Source: an uncultured Saprospiraceae bacterium (GTDB lineage: Bacteria; Bacteroidota; Bacteroidia; Chitinophagales; Saprospiraceae). Taken from it: a stretch of 9,561 bases of DNA. The notes beneath the pieces were generated by a model. That model was not told the origin of the DNA and made no database searches. It saw only the letters and a program-made list of their open reading frames with translations. The first letter of the stretch is position 1. Every line of letters starts with the position of its first letter. The position numbers and the translations under genes were made by a program. This document shows, one piece after another, positions 5,449-9,561 of this stretch. Location of the stretch: NCBI GenBank assembly GCA_937864255.1, contig CALMIT010000472.1, forward strand, positions 1 to 9,561, read 5' to 3'.

Positions 5449-6720
5449 ATGGCAAAAATTCTGATCGTTGACGACGAACCGGCCATCCGCCGCACCCTGA
5501 AAGAAATTCTTGAGTTTGAAAAATTTGCGGTGGAAGAGGCTTCGGATGGTTTGGAGTGTATGGCAAAACTAAAAAAAGACCAGTTCGATGTCATCCTGAT
5601 GGATATCAAAATGCCTAAAATGGACGGCATGGAAGCCCTCGAAAGAGTACATTTATTAGCACCCGACACGCCCGTGGTTATGATTTCGGGACATGGAAAC
5701 ATAGAAACTGCCGTAGAAGCCGTGAAAAAAGGAGCCTTCGATTACATCTCAAAACCGCCCGATTTGAATCGTCTTTTAATCACCATACGCAACGCTATGG
5801 ACAAATCGAGCCTCATCACCGAAACCAAGGTACTCCAAAAGAGAGTCATCAAATCGAAAGTGCAGGAAATCATCGGCGAAGCACCCGCCATTGCTAAAAT
5901 AAAAGAACTGATAGACCGCGTAGCGCCCACCGAATCGAGGGTGCTGGTGACCGGCGACAACGGTACCGGAAAAGAACTCGTAGCCCGCTGGATACACGAA
6001 AAAAGTCCGCGCAACACGCAACCGATCGTGGAAGTAAACTGCGCTGCCATTCCCCCCGAATTGATTGACAGTGAGCTGTTTGGACATGAAAAAGGTTCGT
6101 TTACCTCGGCGCACAAACAGCGCATCGGTAAATTTGAACAGGCGCACGGTGGCACGCTGTTTTTGGATGAAATTGGAGACATGAGTCTGAATGCACAGGC
6201 AAAAGTTTTGCGCGCTTTGCAGGAGCATAAAATCACTCGCGTGGGCGGCGAAAAAGACATTACGGTAGATGTGCGGGTCATCGCGGCGACCAACAAAGAT
6301 TTGCGCGAAGAAATCAAAAAAGGAAATTTCAGGGAAGACCTTTATTTCAGGCTGGCGGTGATTATGATAGAAGTGCCGCCGCTGCGCGAAAGACGCGAAG
6401 ACATTCCGATGCTCGTGGAATATTTCATCGAACAGATTTGTACGGACTACGGCGTGGCGCCCAAATACATTTCAAGAGAAGCGCTGGTCGCGCTGAAAAA
6501 TCTGAGCTGGCCCGGAAATATCCGCGAATTGCGCAATGTGGTGGAGCGGCTGATTATTTTAAGCGGTAGTGAAATCACTGACGAAGACGTGTTCCGCTAC
6601 GTGATTCCGACGAATGCAAACGACGCGCAGCAGTTCAGGGAAATTTTTGAAAAATTTGATAACGTAGACGAACTGCACCAGTTTATTGATAAAGAATTTA
6701 CGAATTATAAAAGAAATTAG
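5449..6720 (+). CDS. NtrC-type response regulator (REC + sigma-54 AAA+), no C-terminal HTH
   Basis: This 423-residue protein is a two-component regulator of the sigma-54 activator class. The receiver domain (about 3-118) has the acidic pair D8-D9, phospho-acceptor D52 (MDIKMP), S80 and K102 (SKPPD). The AAA+ domain (about 142-385) has Walker A GDNGTGKE (169-176), ELFGHEKG followed by GSFTSA (216-221) where the sigma-54 contact loop GAFTGA is usual, Walker B GGTLFLDEIGD (234-244), arginine-finger region FREDLYFRL (294-302) and sensor II WPGNIRELRNV (354-364). The Fis-type helix-turn-helix that normally closes such proteins (usual length about 440-480) is missing: the protein stops after about 38 linker residues, and none of the three downstream frames encodes a recognisable HTH. 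It could work without direct DNA binding, as FlgR-like regulators do, or be a truncated form. No histidine kinase gene is adjacent. Confidence 0.88.
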   Translation: MAKILIVDDEPAIRRTLKEILEFEKFAVEEASDGLECMAKLKKDQFDVILMDIKMPKMDGMEALERVHLLAPDTPVVMISGHGNIETAVEAVKKGAFDYISKPPDLNRLLITIRNAMDKSSLITETKVLQKRVIKSKVQEIIGEAPAIAKIKELIDRVAPTESRVLVTGDNGTGKELVARWIHEKSPRNTQPIVEVNCAAIPPELIDSELFGHEKGSFTSAHKQRIGKFEQAHGGTLFLDEIGDMSLNAQAKVLRALQEHKITRVGGEKDITVDVRVIAATNKDLREEIKKGNFREDLYFRLAVIMIEVPPLRERREDIPMLVEYFIEQICTDYGVAPKYISREALVALKNLSWPGNIRELRNVVERLIILSGSEITDEDVFRYVIPTNANDAQQFREIFEKFDNVDELHQFIDKEFTNYKRN

Positions 6721-6852
6721 ACGGCTCTCTGAAGTTCAAATTTGCAGCGGGTATTTTTCAAAAAACAAGACTTTTCGTTTTCAAAATAAACTTCATTGAA
6801 CAAGACGGGTTTTTAAAATTTGCATTTTAGACCCAAAAGACTTAAATAGCCT

Positions 6853-6880
6853 TGCCTGCCCGCTATATAGCGGGCAGGCA
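6853..6880. repeat. Perfect 28-bp palindrome in the intergenic gap
   Basis: The half-site TGCCTGCCCGCTAT is followed directly by its exact reverse complement, giving 14 bp per arm and an AT centre that would open as a small loop. It lies 132 nt after the regulator stop and 41 nt before the LOG-family start. Only a poor T tract follows (TTCTTGTCTA), so it is a weak intrinsic terminator at best. It could instead be a dispersed REP-like palindrome or an operator. The preceding 6721-6852 is AT-rich and shows no gene. Confidence 0.75.
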
Positions 6881-6921
6881 TTCTTGTCTAAATTATGTGT
6901 TTGAATAAAAATTTATAGTAG

Positions 6922-7656
6922 ATGAACGACAATAATAACCACGTACCAACCACGAAAAAAAACCCGCGCAAGCAGTGGGCTTCTATCAAAGGCGAGAACA
7001 GTTGGACGATGTTCAAGGTAATTTCCGAACTCGTGGACGGATTCGAATCACTCAACAAAATTGGACCCTGTGTCTCCATTTTTGGCTCGGCACGCACGAA
7101 GCCCGACAACCCATACTACAAAGTTGCGGTAGATATTTCCAGAAGACTCACCGAAGAAGGCTACGGCATCATCACCGGCGGCGGCCCTGGTATCATGGAA
7201 GCCGGCAATAAAGGCGCCTCGCTTTATGGCGGCGTGTCGGTAGGTCTTAATATTGATATTCCTTTCGAGCAAAGCCACAATCAATTTATTGACTACGATA
7301 AAAACCTGAGTTTCAGATATTTCTTCGTCAGAAAAGTCATGTTTGTAAAATATGCGCAGGCTTTCGTGGTATTGCCGGGCGGCTTCGGCACGATGGACGA
7401 ATTGTTTGAAGTGCTGACGCTTTCGCAAACCAAAAAAATTTCCAAAGTGCCCATCATCCTCGTGGGAACAAAATATTGGGCCGGTTTGATAGATTGGATA
7501 AAAACAACCATGCTGGAAGGTCACCAAAACGTGAACCCGGACGACCTGGGGTTGATTCCCGTGACGGACGATGTGGAAGAAGTCGTGCAGTACATCAATA
7601 GTTTTTACAGCAGCGACGTTACCGGACACCAATTACGTCCCAATTACGAACTCTGA
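6922..7656 (+). CDS. LOG-family (TIGR00730) Rossmann-fold phosphoribohydrolase
   Basis: This 244-residue cytoplasmic protein belongs to the lysine decarboxylase-like/LOG family, whose characterised members hydrolyse nucleoside 5'-monophosphates to base and ribose 5-phosphate (cytokinin ribotides in plants and some microbes, AMP and other nucleotides in bacteria). Signatures are SIFGSAR (52-58), the nucleotide loop GGGPGIMEAGNKGA (86-99), FFVRKVMF (134-141) supplying the conserved Arg-Lys, and PGGFGTMDE (152-160), the catalytic motif with E160. The first 45 or so residues are a polar, basic N-terminal extension typical of the longer LOG subgroup. Older annotations call such proteins lysine decarboxylase, which is not supported. 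It stands alone, about 200 nt after the regulator and 139 nt before the protease gene. The exact substrate is unknown. Confidence 0.88.
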   Translation: MNDNNNHVPTTKKNPRKQWASIKGENSWTMFKVISELVDGFESLNKIGPCVSIFGSARTKPDNPYYKVAVDISRRLTEEGYGIITGGGPGIMEAGNKGASLYGGVSVGLNIDIPFEQSHNQFIDYDKNLSFRYFFVRKVMFVKYAQAFVVLPGGFGTMDELFEVLTLSQTKKISKVPIILVGTKYWAGLIDWIKTTMLEGHQNVNPDDLGLIPVTDDVEEVVQYINSFYSSDVTGHQLRPNYEL

Positions 7657-7710
7657 TTTCAAGTTTGAAAACTTAGTACGCCGCGCCGGATGTCCAAAAC
7701 TTATTTTGCC

Positions 7711-7718
7711 TACTTTTG
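7711..7718 (+). promoter_or_regulatory. Candidate -7 element for the protease gene (TACTTTTG)
   Basis: TACTTTTG is an exact TAnnTTTG match located 77 nt before the protease ATG. No TTG is seen at the expected -33 position, which is common in these promoters but lowers certainty. The start site would fall near 7725, giving a leader of about 70 nt. Confidence 0.4.
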
Positions 7719-7795
7719 CTTCCGTTGACCAACCTTTGCGGGCTTGCCCGTGTTTAGAGCGAAGGTTTTTCAAAACAGGTAAATAAAAACTCCTG

Positions 7796-9463
7796 ATGCA
7801 GCAAGAAGAAAATACTCATCAACTGAAAAAGTGGCAAATATGGCTGCCCCTGATGCTGTCGGGGGCGATTGTTTTGGGTATGCTGGCAGGCACGCAACTG
7901 CACGAACCTCAGCCCCGCCTCCTCATAGAACCGGACGAATCCGGCAAAGCCATGCCCTTCATCGGCTACGGCAGAATGGAAGAACTGGTGCGCTACATAG
8001 ACGCCAAATACGTGGACGATGTGAAAGGCGACGAATTGGTGAAAGAAGCCATCGAGTACCTTTTGGGCAGGCTTGATCCACATTCCACATTTATACCGAA
8101 AGAAGAATTGCAGGAAGTCAACGAGCAGTTGCAAGGCAATTTTGACGGCATAGGTATCGAATTTATGTTGCTTGACGATACCATCGTGGTCGTCACGCCG
8201 CTCGCCGGCGGCCCTTCCGAAGCCGTAGGCATCATGGCCGGCGACAAAATTATCATGATCGGTGATTCTACTCTGGCGGGAAAAGGACTTTCTTCCGACG
8301 ATGTGGTCAATTATCTGCGCGGCGATCCCGGCTCGGAAATCACGCTCAAAATCCTGCGCCCGGCCGAAAGAAAAACCCGCCTTTTTAAAGTTAAAAGAGA
8401 CAAAATTCCTACCCACAGCGTGGATGTCGCTTATATGCTGGATGAAAAAACGGGCTATTTTAAAGTCAACCGTTTCAGCGCCAACACTTACACGGAGTTT
8501 ATGCAAGAACTCGAAAAACTGGTGGAAAAGGAAGGCATGAAAAACCTGGTGCTCGACCTGCGCCAAAATCCCGGCGGCTATTTGCAGGAAGCCACAAAAT
8601 TGCTCAGCCAACTGTTTGCCGAACGCGACAAATTGCTGGTGTACACGGAAGGCCGCTCAGTGCGCCGGACGGATTACGAATCCACAGGGCGCAATTTTTT
8701 CGACATTGATAAAGTTGCCGTCTTGATAGATGAAGGCTCAGCATCGGCCAGCGAAATCGTGGCCGGCGCGATTCAGGATTGGGACAGAGGCGTGATTGTG
8801 GGGCGGCGCTCGTTTGGCAAAGGTCTGGTGCAGGAGCAGTACAAACTAAGCGACGGATCGGCGTTGCGGCTCACCGTTGCGCGTTATTACACGCCTTCCG
8901 GGCGCTGCATTCAGCGGGAGTACAAAAACGAGGAAGATTACGACGGCGACCTCGTTCACCGATTTGAAAGCGGCGAACTGGAAGACGAAAGCAAATTTTC
9001 CAACCACGATACGACTAAATATTATACCGCGGGCGGCAGGGTGGTTTTTGGCGGCGGCGGCATCATGCCTGATATTTTTGTGCCGATTGACACGGTTTTA
9101 TTCAGCGAGTATTTTCTGACCTTGCGACAGCAGATTCCGCCTTTTATTTTCAGGTACTATGAAGAAAATAAAGCGGCTTTCGCCGAAATGTCGCAAAAAC
9201 AATTTGAAAATAAATTTCAAATCAACGACCAGCTTTTTTACGATTTCCTGAATTACGCGGAGTCGAAAGGCGGCGTGAAAAGAAACAATCGCCAACTTTC
9301 AAAAGTAGAGAGCCTTATCAAAAAAAATCTGAAAGCCCGCCTGGCGCGGCACATTTACGGAGACACCGCTTTTTATGAAGTGATTAATGACAACGACCCG
9401 GTCATTGAAGAAGCGTTGCAGTCTATTCTAAAAAACAAACCGCTGGTACAAAAAAATGATTAA
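7796..9463 (+). CDS. S41 carboxy-terminal processing protease (CtpA/Prc type)
   Basis: This 555-residue serine protease of the C-terminal processing family cleaves periplasmic or envelope proteins near their C-termini. A short basic-ended N-terminus is followed by one hydrophobic segment (about 14-32) with no lipobox cysteine, so it is a membrane-anchored or exported protein acting in the periplasm. The N-terminal helical part includes LGRLDPHSTFI (90-100). A PDZ domain spans about 115-200 (GNFDGIGIEF, then GPSEAVGIMAGDKI). The catalytic domain has LVLDLRQNPGGYL (251-263), GSASASE (314-320) with nucleophile S317, and FGKGLVQ (340-346) with general base K342 and Q346; the 25-residue Ser-Lys spacing matches Prc and D1 protease. 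DGSALRLTVARYYTPSGR (353-370) and GGIMPDIFVP (421-430) follow. A roughly 120-residue C-terminal helical region extends beyond the catalytic core, as in Bacteroidota homologues. All catalytic residues are intact. Confidence 0.93.
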   Translation: MQQEENTHQLKKWQIWLPLMLSGAIVLGMLAGTQLHEPQPRLLIEPDESGKAMPFIGYGRMEELVRYIDAKYVDDVKGDELVKEAIEYLLGRLDPHSTFIPKEELQEVNEQLQGNFDGIGIEFMLLDDTIVVVTPLAGGPSEAVGIMAGDKIIMIGDSTLAGKGLSSDDVVNYLRGDPGSEITLKILRPAERKTRLFKVKRDKIPTHSVDVAYMLDEKTGYFKVNRFSANTYTEFMQELEKLVEKEGMKNLVLDLRQNPGGYLQEATKLLSQLFAERDKLLVYTEGRSVRRTDYESTGRNFFDIDKVAVLIDEGSASASEIVAGAIQDWDRGVIVGRRSFGKGLVQEQYKLSDGSALRLTVARYYTPSGRCIQREYKNEEDYDGDLVHRFESGELEDESKFSNHDTTKYYTAGGRVVFGGGGIMPDIFVPIDTVLFSEYFLTLRQQIPPFIFRYYEENKAAFAEMSQKQFENKFQINDQLFYDFLNYAESKGGVKRNNRQLSKVESLIKKNLKARLARHIYGDTAFYEVINDNDPVIEEALQSILKNKPLVQKND

Positions 9464-9466
9464 GAT

Positions 9467-9516
9467 TTCCGCACGATTCCGGTTATTTAAAACAGCCGGA
9501 ATCGTGCGGAATTTCT
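9467..9516 (+). terminator. Intrinsic terminator after the protease gene
   Basis: TTCCGCACGATTCCGG (9467-9482) and CCGGAATCGTGCGGAA (9496-9511) form a perfect 16-bp stem with a 13-nt loop, followed by the short T-rich stretch TTTCT. It starts 3 nt after the protease stop codon. The T tract is short, but the stem is strong. Confidence 0.8.
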
Positions 9517-9529
9517 AAAAATTGAAAGT

Positions 9530-9561
9530 TTATTCAAATCCTTTCGCGCGCGCCAGTTCTC
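9530..9561 (-). CDS. Possible 3' end of a convergent gene (partial)
   Basis: Reading the minus strand in from the window edge, one frame gives ELARAKGFE followed by a TAA stop at 9532-9530. Its position just beyond the protease terminator fits a convergent gene. Nine codons are too few to assign a family, and the open stretch could be chance. Confidence 0.3.
   Translation of the reverse strand, partial: ELARAKGFE

Noticed and set aside
6148..6170. TGGCACG followed by a T-rich stretch resembling a -24 element
   Set aside because: It lies inside the Walker B coding region of the regulator and lacks a GC at the -12 spacing.
5742..6317. Minus-strand open frames of 191 and 150 codons inside the response regulator
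   Set aside because: They are antisense to the Walker A and B regions of the AAA+ domain and show no independent motif.
6804..6824. Possible sigma-54 promoter before the LOG-family gene (GGG ... TTTGCA)
   Set aside because: The GG and GC are 12 nt apart rather than the required 10, and the flanking consensus is poor.
6721..6850. Possible frameshifted HTH continuing the response regulator
   Set aside because: All three forward frames were read; none gives the Trp-Asn-x-Ser/Thr-Lys helix-turn-helix pattern expected of a Fis-type domain.
7739..7750. Small inverted repeat CGGGCTTGCCCG in the protease leader
   Set aside because: Only five pairs around a 2-nt loop with no T tract; too small to call a terminator or operator.
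7754..8611. 285-codon minus-strand open frame over the start of the protease gene
   Set aside because: It overlaps the PDZ-containing N-terminal half of a clear S41 protease; the translation is His/Phe/Gln-rich and resembles antisense noise.

Overview
The window reads as ordinary chromosome from a member of the Bacteroidota, possibly in or near the Saprospiria/Chitinophagia (lineage is inferred). Three things support this: start codons preceded by A-rich sequence with no clear Shine-Dalgarno motif, several exact or near matches to the Bacteroidota -7 promoter element TAnnTTTG, and proteins that look like Bacteroidota versions of their families (a 630-residue ParE, an NtrC-type regulator with SKPPD and GDNGTGKE motifs, a 555-residue membrane-anchored C-terminal processing protease). 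All assignments come from reading motifs; no database search was possible.

Layout. Positions 31-141 (+) fold as a tRNA-like cloverleaf with an unusually long variable region. A strong terminator (150-189) follows and can also serve the genes converging from the right. On the minus strand lie dcd (206-742) and, upstream of it, a PLP enzyme of the ACC deaminase/D-cysteine desulfhydrase family (812-1738). A 455-bp AT-rich divergent gap (1739-2193) holds an orphan plus-strand terminator that implies a small RNA or short leader transcript, then an AT-rich direct repeat. From 2194 every complete protein gene is on the plus strand: parE (2194-4086), an M20 metallo-amidohydrolase (4117-5304), a sigma-54-type response regulator (5449-6720), a LOG-family phosphoribohydrolase (6922-7656) and an S41 processing protease (7796-9463). 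A 16-bp-stem terminator closes the run, and the last 32 bases may be the 3' end of a convergent minus-strand gene.

How the genes relate. The two minus-strand genes are probably co-transcribed (69-nt gap), and parE with the amidohydrolase may be (30-nt gap). The other genes have gaps of about 140-265 bp with their own promoter candidates and look like separate housekeeping units (dCTP deamination, chromosome decatenation, amino-acid derivative hydrolysis, nucleotide salvage, envelope proteolysis). I see no phage, transposase, CRISPR, toxin-antitoxin or biosynthetic cluster, and no obvious new multi-gene system.

The points most worth a second look are the non-standard tRNA-like gene, the putative small RNA upstream of parE, the response regulator that ends before its expected DNA-binding domain and carries GSFTSA in place of GAFTGA, a good -24/-12 (sigma-54) promoter match in front of that regulator, and a perfect 28-bp palindrome downstream of it.
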